From: RYN-230 sp963704995
Lineage (GTDB): Bacteria; Actinomycetota; Actinomycetes; Streptosporangiales; Streptosporangiaceae
DNA length: 64,000 nucleotides
Direction of reading: 5' to 3'
Assembly (NCBI GenBank): GCA_963704995.1
Contig: CAVPIM010000009.1
Location: 1,512,660-1,576,659 of the forward strand
Shown here: positions 25,679 to 34,054 of the stretch, in pieces
Layout of the letters: each line of letters begins with the position of its first letter
Numbering within the stretch: position 1 is the stretch's first letter
Position numbers and translations under genes: made by a program
The notes under the pieces: generated by a model
Databases searched by the model: none
Told to the model about the DNA's origin: nothing
What the model saw: the letters and a program-made list of their open reading frames with translations, nothing else

Positions 25679-26755
25679 TCAGTCGAAGAACTCACCGCGG
25701 TCGGCGCTGGCCGCCAGGTCCCGCGGCAGCAGGGCGAGCCAGCGGCGGGCGATCTGCTCGCGCTGGTCCGGCGGCACCACGCCGGCCAGCCGCAGCCGGG
25801 AGATGCCGCCGTCCGGGTAGATGTCCAGCCGGACCAGCCCCGTCGCGCCGCCGCCGTCCCCCGGATCGCCGGCCCGGAGCCGGAACCGGTGCTCGGCATC
25901 GGGGATCAGCCGGGTCCGGGGCAGCAGTTCCGCGCCCGATTCCGCGTCGCTGAGCCGGGCGTGACCGGGCGCGTTGCCGGCGAAGCGGCTGGTGTCGATC
26001 ACGGCGTGGTGCAGCAGGCCCGGCACCGCGAGCCGCACGACCAGCCAGTCGTGCCCGTCGTCGCGGCGCCGGGCGGTCTCCCACCCGTCCGACATGACCT
26101 GGGCCCGTCCCGGCGCGAGCACGTTGGCCGGTGCGGAGAAGAACATGTTGCTGCACGCCTCCACCCGCCCGCCGGCGGCGGTCGCGGCCAGGTCCACCCG
26201 GCCGCCCAGCCGCCGGGGATCGGGCACCACCTCGCCGAAGACCCGCAGCCGGGCCACCCCGCCGTCGGGATGGATGGTCAGCCGGACATGGGTGACGAGC
26301 CGGTCCGGGGCGGTCACCGGCACCAGGTTGGCCCGGTCACCCCCGAGACCGGCCGGGCCCGCCAGCGGGGTCCAGGCGGCGGCGCGGACCTCGGCCGCCG
26401 TGGGGTAGCCGAGCAGCGTGGCCCCGTCAACCGAGCCGGACGGCGGGTAGTTGCCCCGGAAATGCGCGGTGTCGATGTTGACGCCGCGCACGATGGCGGG
26501 CGCGGCCAGCCGGACGATGACGAAGTCCGCTCCGGGCTCCCGGCGGCGCCGGGTCTCCCAGCCGTCGTAGACCTTCCCGCGGGCCCCGAAGGCGGCCGGG
26601 TCGTGCGTGGCGGGCCGCGGGTCGATGAGGCTGTGCGCGTCCGCGTAGAACTCGTCGCTGGCGTAGAGCACCGCCCCGCCCAGGGCCCGGCTGGCCACGT
26701 CGGGCAGCCCCTCGAAACCGGGGACGCCCCGGCCCGCCGCAGGGTCCCCGGTCAC
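25679..26755 (-). CDS. alc: Allantoicase
   Basis: 358 residues from GTG 26755, overlapping the allantoinase stop by 4 bp (GTGA). The protein is two copies of the allantoicase jelly-roll: the first with VYDGWETRRRR and VNIDTAHFRGNYP, the second with MSDGWETARRR and AVIDTSRFAGNAPG. Each repeat ends in a LRVFGEV- or LRLAGVV-type strand. It hydrolyses allantoate to ureidoglycolate and urea, the step after allantoinase in purine degradation, in the cytoplasm. No ureidoglycolate lyase gene is seen nearby. It is second of two genes on the minus arm of the purine cluster. Confidence 0.93.
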   Translation of the reverse strand: MTGDPAAGRGVPGFEGLPDVASRALGGAVLYASDEFYADAHSLIDPRPATHDPAAFGARGKVYDGWETRRRREPGADFVIVRLAAPAIVRGVNIDTAHFRGNYPPSGSVDGATLLGYPTAAEVRAAAWTPLAGPAGLGGDRANLVPVTAPDRLVTHVRLTIHPDGGVARLRVFGEVVPDPRRLGGRVDLAATAAGGRVEACSNMFFSAPANVLAPGRAQVMSDGWETARRRDDGHDWLVVRLAVPGLLHHAVIDTSRFAGNAPGHARLSDAESGAELLPRTRLIPDAEHRFRLRAGDPGDGGGATGLVRLDIYPDGGISRLRLAGVVPPDQREQIARRWLALLPRDLAASADRGEFFD

Positions 26756-28134
26756 GACGCTCCTCCCCCAGCGGTCCCCGCGCCCGTCCCCGCATCGGGG
26801 GCCGTCGCCGCGGCCCTCCCGCGGGCCACGGTCACCAGCCGCCCGGCCCGCTGGCCGGGCCCGGCCAGCCGGCCGGCCAGCCAGGTCTGCCGGACCACGC
26901 CGCGCAGGGTCCGGCCCGCGTAGGGGCTGACCGGGTGGCGGTGCCGCAGGGCGGCCGGGTCTACCACGAACTGCTCGTCCGGGGCGAAGACGCACAGGTC
27001 GGCCCGCAGCCCGGGCCCGATCGCGCCGCGGTCGGCCAGGCCGGTGAGCGCGGCCGGGGCCGCGGCCATCCAGGCCGCCACGCGGTCCAGGCCGACGCCG
27101 CGCCGCGCGGCCTCGGTCCACACGGCGGGCAGCCCGAGCTGGACCGAGGCGATGCCGCCCCAGGCCGCGGCGAAATCGCCGGTGTCCAGCCGCTTGGCCG
27201 CCACCGTGCACGGCGAGTGGTCGGACACGACGGAGCCGATCGCGGCGTCCAGCAGCCCCGCCCACAGCGCATCGCGGTTGGCGTCGTCGCGGATCGGCGG
27301 GCAGCACTTGAACTGGGTGGCACCGTCCGGGACGTCCTCGGCGCGCAGGGTGAGGTAATGCGGGCAGGTCTCGGCGGTGACCGGCAGCCCGGCCGCCTGG
27401 GCGCCGCGGACGGCGGGCAGCGCCGCCGCGCTGGCCAGGTGCACGATGTGGGTCCGGCACCCGGTCCGCCGGGTCTGCTCCAGCAGGGCGACGATGGCCC
27501 GCTGCTCGGCCTCGGGCGGGCGGGAGGCCAGGAAGTCCGCGTACCGGCGGCCCCCGGCGGCGGGAGCCGCCGCGATCACCCCCGCGTCCTCAGCGTGCGC
27601 GATGAGCAGGCCGCCGAAGCTGGCGATCTCGGCCATGGCCTCGCCGAGCTGGGCGGGATCCAGCGGGGGGAACTCGTCCACCCCGGAGGGGAGCAGGAAG
27701 CACTTGAAGCCCGCCACGCCCGCCTCGTGCAGCGGGCGCAGGTCCGCGACGTTGCCGGGCACCGCACCACCCCAGAACGCCACGTCCACCGCGAGCTGGC
27801 CGGCCGCGGCGGCCTGCTTGGCGCGCAGCGCAGGCACGGTGACGGTCGGCGGGATGCTGTTCAGCGGCATGTCCACGATCGTGGTCACCCCGCCGGCGGC
27901 GGCCGCCGCGGTCGCGGTGGCGAACCCCTCCCACTCGGTGCGCCCCGGCTCGTTCACGTGCACATGGCTGTCCACCAGCCCGGGCAGCAGCACCTCGTCG
28001 CCAGCCAGGGTGAGGGTGCCGGGCGGGGCATCGGGGTAGCCGGCCAGGCCGGTGATGATGCCGTCGCGCAGCAGGACGGTCGCGGCGCGCTCGCCGTCAG
28101 GCGTGATGACCCGGCGACCCCGGATCGCCGTCAC
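26752..28134 (-). CDS. allB: Allantoinase
   Basis: 460 residues from GTG 28134. Metal-site motifs are intact: DSHVHVNEPG, the carbamylatable lysine in GFKCFLLPSG, HAEDAG, THIVHLAS and SDHSPC. It opens allantoin to allantoate. An upstream in-frame ATG at 28170 lies inside the 42-bp palindrome 28161-28202 and lacks a clear ribosome-binding site. GTG 28134 begins the conserved TAIRGRRVITPDG region, so it is preferred. It overlaps the allantoicase gene by 4 bp. Divergent from uraD; the shared palindrome is the likely control point for both arms. Confidence 0.93.
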   Translation of the reverse strand: MTAIRGRRVITPDGERAATVLLRDGIITGLAGYPDAPPGTLTLAGDEVLLPGLVDSHVHVNEPGRTEWEGFATATAAAAAGGVTTIVDMPLNSIPPTVTVPALRAKQAAAAGQLAVDVAFWGGAVPGNVADLRPLHEAGVAGFKCFLLPSGVDEFPPLDPAQLGEAMAEIASFGGLLIAHAEDAGVIAAAPAAGGRRYADFLASRPPEAEQRAIVALLEQTRRTGCRTHIVHLASAAALPAVRGAQAAGLPVTAETCPHYLTLRAEDVPDGATQFKCCPPIRDDANRDALWAGLLDAAIGSVVSDHSPCTVAAKRLDTGDFAAAWGGIASVQLGLPAVWTEAARRGVGLDRVAAWMAAAPAALTGLADRGAIGPGLRADLCVFAPDEQFVVDPAALRHRHPVSPYAGRTLRGVVRQTWLAGRLAGPGQRAGRLVTVARGRAAATAPDAGTGAGTAGGGAS

Positions 28135-28160
28135 CTCACCCACGCCACGCCCGGCATCAT

Positions 28161-28202
28161 CGTGGTGCATTTTGCCCCGTAGACGGGGCAAAATGCACCA
28201 CG
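28161..28202. promoter_or_regulatory. 42-bp perfect palindrome between the two purine operons
   Basis: Twenty-base arms (28161-28180 and 28183-28202) are exactly complementary around a 2-base centre; the inner part of each arm reads TTTTGCCCCGT or its complement. It sits between divergent allB and uraD, 27 bp before the allB GTG and 71 bp before the uraD ATG. This is the expected place for an operator of a purine or allantoin regulator. In Streptomyces, an IclR-type AllR is known to repress allantoin genes; no such gene lies in this window. Confidence 0.85.
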
Positions 28203-28273
28203 TTAAGGATGGCGAGCACGTTCCCGAGTCTGGCACAGGGTGATCCGGAGGGGGCGGCGCTAGGGTCGTCGGG

Positions 28274-28798
28274 ATGACCGAGTCCCCCCGGGTGCCCGTC
28301 GCCGACCTGGACCGGGCCACCGCCGCCACGGCCGCCGGGCTGCTCCGGCCGTCGTGCGCCAGCGCGCGCTGGATCGGGCGGCTGGTCAGCGGGCGCCCTT
28401 ACGGCACGCGGCCGGCGCTGGTGGCCGCATCCGACGCCGCGATCGGCGCGCTGGGCTGGCCGGACATCGAGCAGGCTCTGGCCGCTCATCCGCGGATCGG
28501 CGACCGCCCGGCCCCGGGGACCGCGGGCGGGGACCGCGAGGCGGCCTGGTCGCGGCAGGAACAGTCCGGGGCCCGGGACGCCCCCGCGGACGTGCAGGCC
28601 GGGCTGCGGGCCGGCCAGGCCGCCTACGAGGAACGGTTCGGGCACGTGTTCCTGATCTGCGCGACCGGGATGACGGCCGCGAGCATGCTGGGCGCGCTCC
28701 AGGCCCGGCTCGGCCATGACCCCGCGGCCGAGCGCGAGGTGGTCAGGGACGAGCTCAGGAAGATCGTCCGGCTGCGGCTGGGTAAGGCGTTCTCATGA
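28274..28798 (+). CDS. uraD: 2-oxo-4-hydroxy-4-carboxy-5-ureidoimidazoline (OHCU) decarboxylase
   Basis: 174 residues. The catalytic histidine region AAHPRIGDRP, SRQEQSGA and FGHVFLICATGM are the family's conserved blocks. It converts OHCU to S-allantoin, the last step of the urate-to-allantoin pathway. It is first gene of the plus-strand purine operon and overlaps uraH by 4 bp (ATGA), so the two are coupled. ATG 28274 has only a weak ribosome-binding site. Confidence 0.92.
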   Translation: MTESPRVPVADLDRATAATAAGLLRPSCASARWIGRLVSGRPYGTRPALVAASDAAIGALGWPDIEQALAAHPRIGDRPAPGTAGGDREAAWSRQEQSGARDAPADVQAGLRAGQAAYEERFGHVFLICATGMTAASMLGALQARLGHDPAAEREVVRDELRKIVRLRLGKAFS

Positions 28799-29130
28799 GC
28801 ATCTCGACGCACGTGCTGGACGCGACCACCGGGCGGCCCGCGGCCGGGCTGGACGTCGTGCTCAGCCGCCAGGACGGCGGCCGGTGGCACGAACTGGCCC
28901 GGCGCGGCACCGGGCCGGACGGCCGGGTGAGCGACCTGGGCGGCCGCACCGACGCCGGCATCTACCGGATCGTCTTCCTGACCGAGGCCTACCTGAAGGC
29001 TCATTCCCCGGCCGCGGAGACGTTTTATCCCGAGATCGTGGTGATCTTCCGGATCACCGACCCGGCCGCGCACCATCACGTGCCCCTGCTGCTCAGCCCG
29101 TACGCCTACTCGACCTACCGTGGGTCCTGA
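28795..29130 (+). CDS. uraH: 5-hydroxyisourate hydrolase (transthyretin-like)
   Basis: 111 residues, the normal length. It begins SISTHVLDATTGRPA with the conserved His, contains the catalytic-pocket RT-type segments GIYRIVF and FYPEIVV, HHHVPLLLSPYAYSTY, and ends in the diagnostic tetrapeptide YRGS. It hydrolyses 5-hydroxyisourate to OHCU, upstream of uraD. The start overlaps the uraD stop. Confidence 0.94.
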   Translation: MSISTHVLDATTGRPAAGLDVVLSRQDGGRWHELARRGTGPDGRVSDLGGRTDAGIYRIVFLTEAYLKAHSPAAETFYPEIVVIFRITDPAAHHHVPLLLSPYAYSTYRGS

Positions 29131-29162
29131 CACCAGGCGCCGAGACCGGACCAGGAGGCTGC

Positions 29163-30518
29163 GTGAGCGCACCCGTGGCTATCGCCGACTGCTACGTCGC
29201 CACCGTGGACCCGGCGGGCAGCGAATACCCCTCCGGGCACGTCGTCATCGACCAGGGCCGGATCGCCGCGGCCGGCCCCGGGCCGGTGCCGCCGCAGTTC
29301 GCCCGGGCGGCCCGGATCGACGGCACCGGGCGGCTGGTCACGCCCGGGCTGGTCAACACCCACTCGCACCTGTACCAGTGGCTCACCCGCGGCTACGCCA
29401 CCGACGCCACCCTGTTCGGCTGGCTGGAGACGCTGTACCCGATCTGGGCCCGGCTTACCCCGGAGCTGATGAGCGCGGCCGCCGCGGCCAACCTGGCCTG
29501 GCTGGCCCTCACCGGCTGCACGTCCAGCACCGACCACCTGTACGTGTTCCCGGCCGGCGCGGGCGACCTGCTCGAGGCGGAGATCCTGGCCGCCCGCCGG
29601 ATCGGCGTCCGGTTCCACCCGACCCGCGGCTCCATGAACCTGGGGCAGTCGTCCGGCGGGCTGCCGCCGGACTCCGTGGTCGAGGACCACGACACGGTCC
29701 TGGCCGCCTCGCAGGCCGCGATCGACCGCTGGCACGACCCGTCCCCGGACTCCATGCTCCGCATCGCGGTCGCCCCCTGCTCGCCGTTCACGGTGACCGG
29801 GGAGCTGATGCGGGACTGCGCCGCGCTGGCCCGCGCGGCCGGCGTCCGGCTGCACACGCACATCGCGGAGACCGCGGACGAGGAGCAGTTCTGCCTGGAC
29901 ACCTACGGCCGCACGCCCGCCCAGTACGCCGAGGACCTGGGCTGGCTGGGCCCGGACGTATGGCTGGCCCACTGCGTGCACCTGTCCGATGAGGCGGTGG
30001 CCCGGCTCGCGGCGACCGGCACCGGCGTGGCCCACTGCCCCACCTCCAACGGCCGCCTCGGATCGGGAATCGCCCCGGTCCGCAAGCTGCTCGACGCGGG
30101 CGCGGTGGTGGGCCTGGGCGTGGACGGGAACGCGTCGAACGAGTCGGGCCGCATGATCGACGAGCTGCACCAGGCCATGCTGGCCGCGCGCTACGCCGGC
30201 GGCCCCCAGGCGATGAGCGCCCGGGACTGCCTGCGGATGGCGACCATGGGCGGGGCCCGCTGCCTGGGCCGGGCCGCCGAGCTGGGCTCGCTGGAACCCG
30301 GCAAGGCGGCCGACCTGGCCGTATGGCGCACCGGCCAGTTCCCCGGGGCCGGTATCGCCGACCCGGTCACCACGCTGGTGTTCGGCGCGCCCGCGCTGGA
30401 GCACCTGTTCGTCGGCGGCCGGCAGGTGGTGGCGGGCGGCGAGCTGCGCACCGCCGACCCCGCCGACCTCGCCGCGGCCGCGGTCAGGGCGAGCGCGGTG
30501 ATCGCCGCGGGCCCATGA
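29163..30518 (+). CDS. 8-oxoguanine/guanine deaminase-type amidohydrolase
   Basis: 451 residues from GTG 29163, which follows AGGAGG. Metal motifs: NTHSHLYQW (HxH), LHTHIAETADEE, LAHCVHL and the late Asp in GLGVDGNASNES. This is the ATZ/TRZ-like amidohydrolase group; the wide spacing and NTHSHLYQWLTRGYA block resemble 8-oxoguanine deaminases. In this operon it would make urate (from 8-oxoguanine) or xanthine (from guanine), feeding the xanthine dehydrogenase and uricase downstream. Which substrate is preferred is not certain. It is 32 bp after uraH. Confidence 0.87.
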   Translation: MSAPVAIADCYVATVDPAGSEYPSGHVVIDQGRIAAAGPGPVPPQFARAARIDGTGRLVTPGLVNTHSHLYQWLTRGYATDATLFGWLETLYPIWARLTPELMSAAAAANLAWLALTGCTSSTDHLYVFPAGAGDLLEAEILAARRIGVRFHPTRGSMNLGQSSGGLPPDSVVEDHDTVLAASQAAIDRWHDPSPDSMLRIAVAPCSPFTVTGELMRDCAALARAAGVRLHTHIAETADEEQFCLDTYGRTPAQYAEDLGWLGPDVWLAHCVHLSDEAVARLAATGTGVAHCPTSNGRLGSGIAPVRKLLDAGAVVGLGVDGNASNESGRMIDELHQAMLAARYAGGPQAMSARDCLRMATMGGARCLGRAAELGSLEPGKAADLAVWRTGQFPGAGIADPVTTLVFGAPALEHLFVGGRQVVAGGELRTADPADLAAAAVRASAVIAAGP

Positions 30519-30537
30519 CCGGACGCTGAGGGCACCC

Positions 30538-31392
30538 GTGGATATCGACACGATCACCGAGTTCCGGCCCGCGCCCGGCACCGCCTGGCAGCCGGGTGAT
30601 GCCTGGCTGGGCGGCGGGACTTGGCTCTTCTCCCAGCCGCAGCCCGCGCTGCGGCGGCTGCTCGACCTGCGTGGCTTCGGCTGGGCCCCGCTGACCGAAA
30701 GCCGCGGCGGCCTGGAGATCGCCGCGACAGCCACGATTGGCGAGCTGGCCCGGTGGCGGCCGGCCGGGGCGGGCACGAGCAGCGCGGGCGCGGGCGCCTG
30801 GGCCGCGGCCCCGCTGCTGCGCCAGTGCTGCGGCGCCCTGCTGGCCTCGTTCAAGGTGCAGAATATGGCCACCGTGGGCGGCAACATCTGCCTGGCGCTG
30901 CCCGCCGGGGCGATGATCTCGCTCGCCGCCGCGCTCGATGGGGTGGCCACCCTGTGGTCACCGGGCGGCGTCCGCGAGGTGCCGGTCAGCGGCTTCGTCA
31001 CCGGCCCCGGCCGGACCGTGCTGGGCCCGGGTGAGCTGCTGCGCGCGGTGACCCTGCCGGATGCGTCGCTGCGCGGCCGGACCGCCTTCCGGCAGGCGTC
31101 GCTGTCCCGGATGGGCCGGTCGGCGGCCCTGGTGATCGGCCGGACAGTGGTTGGCGGCACGGGCGGCCCGGGGCTGGTCATCACCGTGACCGCGGCCACG
31201 CCCCGGCCGGTCCAGCTCCGTTTCGCGGGCCGGCCCTCTCCCGGGGAGGCCGTGGCCGCCCTGGATCAGGCCGGTCTCGCCTGGCACGACGACGTGCACG
31301 GCGCGCCCGCCTGGCGGGCCGCCATGACCCGCCGGTTCGTGGCCGAGGTCGCAGCGGAGCTGCGCGATTCAGCGGCGGAGCAGCGGGGATGA
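30538..31392 (+). CDS. xdhB: Xanthine dehydrogenase family, FAD-binding subunit
   Basis: 284 residues from GTG 30538. The FAD-binding domain of molybdopterin dehydrogenases shows as DAWLGGGTWLF (pyrophosphate loop) and NMATVGGNICLALPAG, followed by the CO-dehydrogenase flavoprotein C-terminal-like domain. It carries electrons from the Fe-S clusters to NAD in the cytoplasmic xanthine dehydrogenase complex. It overlaps the next gene by 4 bp (ATGA), as expected for stoichiometric subunits. The first motif has Trp-Leu-Phe where many homologues have T-D-L/V, a variation in the FAD site worth noting. Confidence 0.9.
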   Translation: MDIDTITEFRPAPGTAWQPGDAWLGGGTWLFSQPQPALRRLLDLRGFGWAPLTESRGGLEIAATATIGELARWRPAGAGTSSAGAGAWAAAPLLRQCCGALLASFKVQNMATVGGNICLALPAGAMISLAAALDGVATLWSPGGVREVPVSGFVTGPGRTVLGPGELLRAVTLPDASLRGRTAFRQASLSRMGRSAALVIGRTVVGGTGGPGLVITVTAATPRPVQLRFAGRPSPGEAVAALDQAGLAWHDDVHGAPAWRAAMTRRFVAEVAAELRDSAAEQRG

Positions 31393-34034
31393 CCCTGCGC
31401 ATCAACGGGCAGCCGGCCAGCGGGGAGCCCCGGCCGGGGCAGTGCCTGCGCACGTTCCTGCGCGAGCAGGGCTGGCACGGCGTGAAGAAGGGCTGCGACA
31501 CCGGCGACTGCGGCGCCTGCACCGTGCACGTGGACGGGGTCGGCGTGCACAGCTGCATCTACCCGGCCATGCGCGCGCGCGGCCGCGAGGTGACGACGAT
31601 CGAGGGCCTGGGGCCCGGGCCGCCGGCCGCGGATTTCCTGGCCGCCCAGGGCTTCCAGTGCGGCTTCTGCACCCCGGGGATGATCATGACCGCGGCGGCG
31701 CTGACCGAGGAGGACCGCGCCGACCTCCCTCGCGCGTTCAAAGGGAACATCTGCCGGTGCACCGGCTACGGCTCGATCGCGGACGCGCTGGCCGGCCGGG
31801 CGCGCGTCCACGGTACTTCCGCAGTCTCCGCAACGGGCGCTCCGTCCCCGGTGGGCGCAGGTCTGCCCGCGCCCGGCGGCCCGGACGTGGTGACCGGCCG
31901 GGCCCGGTTCACGCTGGACACCTCGATCCCGGGGCTGCTGCACATGAAGCTGGTCCGCTCCCCGCATCCGCACGCCAGGATCCGCTCGGTCAACGCCAGC
32001 GCCGCGCTGGCCCTGCCCGGGGTGGCCGCGGTGCTCAGCTACCCGGATTCGCCCCCGGCGCGCTACTCCACGGGCCGCCACCACCACCCCGGCGACGACG
32101 CGTGCGACACCCGGCTGCTCGACCAGACCGTGCGGTTCACCGGCCAGCGCGTCGCGGCCGTCGTCGCGGACAGCCCGCACACGGCCGCGCTGGCCTGCGA
32201 GCTGGTCCGGGTGGACTACGAGGTGCTGCCCGCCGTCGCCGACCCGGACCTGGCCATGGCGCCCGGTGCGCCGGTGCTGCACCCCGGGCTTCCTGCCGGG
32301 GCGGGGAGCAGTGACCCGGAACGGAACGTTGCGGCTCAGGTTCACGGCGGAACCGGGGATATAGCCGCAGGTTTCGCGGCCGCGGACAGCACGTACGAGC
32401 AGACGTACCGGGTGCAGCGGGTGCAGCACGTGCACCTGGAGACGCACGCGACGATCGGCTGGATGGACGAGGGGCGGCTGGTGCTGCGGACCAGCTCGCA
32501 GACCCCGTTCCTGACCCGGGACGCGCTGTGCGGGCTGTTCGGGCTGGAGCGCAGCCAGGTCCGGGTGCTCGCGGGGCGGATCGGCGGCGGGTTCGGCGGC
32601 AAGCAGGAGATGCTCACCGAGGACGTGGTCGCGCTGGCCGTGCTCCGGCTCGGCCGCCCGGTCCAGCTGGAGTTCACCCGGGAGGAGCAGTTCACCGCGG
32701 CCACCACCCGGCACCCGATGCGGATCACGGTGCGGCTCGGCGCCCGGCGGGACGGCACGCTCACCGCGATGCAGCTGCGCACGGTCGCGGACACCGGCGC
32801 GTACGGCAACCACGCGGGCGGCGTGCTGTTCCACAGCTGCAACGAGGCGATCAGCCTGTACCGCTGCCCGGCCAAGCGGGTCAACGGCTGGTCCGTGTAC
32901 ACGAACACGGTCCCGGCCGGCGCCTTCCGCGGGTACGGGCTGTCCCAGTCGGCGTTCGCGGTGGAGTCGGCCCTCGACGAGCTGGCCCGGACGCTCGGCC
33001 TCGACCCGCTGGAGGTCCGCCGCCGGAACGTGGTCCGCCCCGGCGACCCGCTGCTGTCAGCCAGCGACGAGCCCGGGGACGTGCAGATCGCCAGCTACGG
33101 GCTGGCCGAGTGCCTCGGCCTGGTGCAGGACGCGCTGGCCAGCGGGCGCGGCCTGCCGGTGCCCGGGGGCCCGGGCTGGCGGACCGGCACCGGCGTCGCG
33201 GTCACCATGCTGGACACGGTGCCGCCCGGCGGGCACCGGGCGCACGTCCGGATCGCGCAGCGGGACGGGGGCGGCTACCGGCTCGCGGTCGGCACGGCCG
33301 AGTTCGGCAACGGGACCACCACCGTGCACCGGCAGCTCGCCGCGGGCGCGCTGGGCTGCGGGGTGGACGACATCGAGATCGTGTCCGCCGACACCGACGA
33401 GGTCGAGCACGACACCGGCGCGTACGGGTCAACCGGGACGTTCGTGGCCGGGATGGCCACGCTGCGCGCCGCGCAGTCGCTGGCGGAGCTGCTGGCCGGG
33501 TCCGGTTCCGGGGCGGACCGCCAGGCGGACGGGAAGCTGATGGAGGCCGAGGGGTCCAGCGACGGCCGGAGGCGCTCGGTCACCTTCAACGTGCAGGGCT
33601 TCCGCGTCGCGGTGCGGCCCGCCACGGGTGAGATCGCCATCCTGCAGAGCGTGCAGGCCGCCGATGCGGGCACGGTCATCAACCCGGTCCAGCTGCGGGG
33701 GCAGATCGAGGGCGGCGTCGTGCAGGCCCTCGGGGCTGCCCTGTTCGAGCACGTGGACATCGACGAGACGGGGCGGGTGACCACGCGGACGTTGCGGGAG
33801 TATCACGTCCCGGTGCTGGCCGACGTGCCGCGCACCGAGGTGTACTTCGCCCGCACCGCCGACCCGCTCGGCCCGCTCGGCGCCAAGTCGATGAGCGAGG
33901 CCCCCTTCAACCCGGTGGCGCCGGCGCTGGCCAACGCGGTGCGTGACGCGACCGGGGTGCGGATCGCCGAGCTGCCGATGAGCGCCGACCGCGTGTACCT
34001 GGCCCTGAACCACGACCCGTCCCCGGCGGACTGA
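31389..34034 (+). CDS. xdhA: Xanthine dehydrogenase, fused Fe-S and molybdopterin subunits
   Basis: 881 residues. The N-terminal [2Fe-2S] ferredoxin-like domain has Cys36, Cys41, Cys44 and Cys56; the second helical domain has Cys91, Cys94, Cys122 and Cys124. After a short Ala/Pro linker (about 135-160), the molybdopterin-binding part follows, with GRIGGGFGGKQ, GAFRGYGLSQS, and GAKSMSEAPF carrying the catalytic Glu. Many bacteria encode these parts as two proteins; here they are one chain with a separate FAD subunit before it. It oxidises hypoxanthine/xanthine to urate. The context between a guanine-type deaminase and urate oxidase supports this strongly. Confidence 0.92.
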   Translation: MTLRINGQPASGEPRPGQCLRTFLREQGWHGVKKGCDTGDCGACTVHVDGVGVHSCIYPAMRARGREVTTIEGLGPGPPAADFLAAQGFQCGFCTPGMIMTAAALTEEDRADLPRAFKGNICRCTGYGSIADALAGRARVHGTSAVSATGAPSPVGAGLPAPGGPDVVTGRARFTLDTSIPGLLHMKLVRSPHPHARIRSVNASAALALPGVAAVLSYPDSPPARYSTGRHHHPGDDACDTRLLDQTVRFTGQRVAAVVADSPHTAALACELVRVDYEVLPAVADPDLAMAPGAPVLHPGLPAGAGSSDPERNVAAQVHGGTGDIAAGFAAADSTYEQTYRVQRVQHVHLETHATIGWMDEGRLVLRTSSQTPFLTRDALCGLFGLERSQVRVLAGRIGGGFGGKQEMLTEDVVALAVLRLGRPVQLEFTREEQFTAATTRHPMRITVRLGARRDGTLTAMQLRTVADTGAYGNHAGGVLFHSCNEAISLYRCPAKRVNGWSVYTNTVPAGAFRGYGLSQSAFAVESALDELARTLGLDPLEVRRRNVVRPGDPLLSASDEPGDVQIASYGLAECLGLVQDALASGRGLPVPGGPGWRTGTGVAVTMLDTVPPGGHRAHVRIAQRDGGGYRLAVGTAEFGNGTTTVHRQLAAGALGCGVDDIEIVSADTDEVEHDTGAYGSTGTFVAGMATLRAAQSLAELLAGSGSGADRQADGKLMEAEGSSDGRRRSVTFNVQGFRVAVRPATGEIAILQSVQAADAGTVINPVQLRGQIEGGVVQALGAALFEHVDIDETGRVTTRTLREYHVPVLADVPRTEVYFARTADPLGPLGAKSMSEAPFNPVAPALANAVRDATGVRIAELPMSADRVYLALNHDPSPAD

Positions 34035-34054
34035 TCACAGAAAGGCGTGCGCCC

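Noticed and set aside
28135..28170. ATG 28170 as the allantoinase start
   Set aside because: It lies within the 42-bp palindrome, has no ribosome-binding site, and adds 12 non-conserved residues; GTG 28134 fits the family better.
29115..31199. 694-codon open frame on the minus strand opposite the deaminase and xdhB
   Set aside because: It is antisense to strongly supported purine genes, is low in complexity (Arg/Gly/Pro/Ala), and has no domain. Long open frames opposite high-GC genes are expected.
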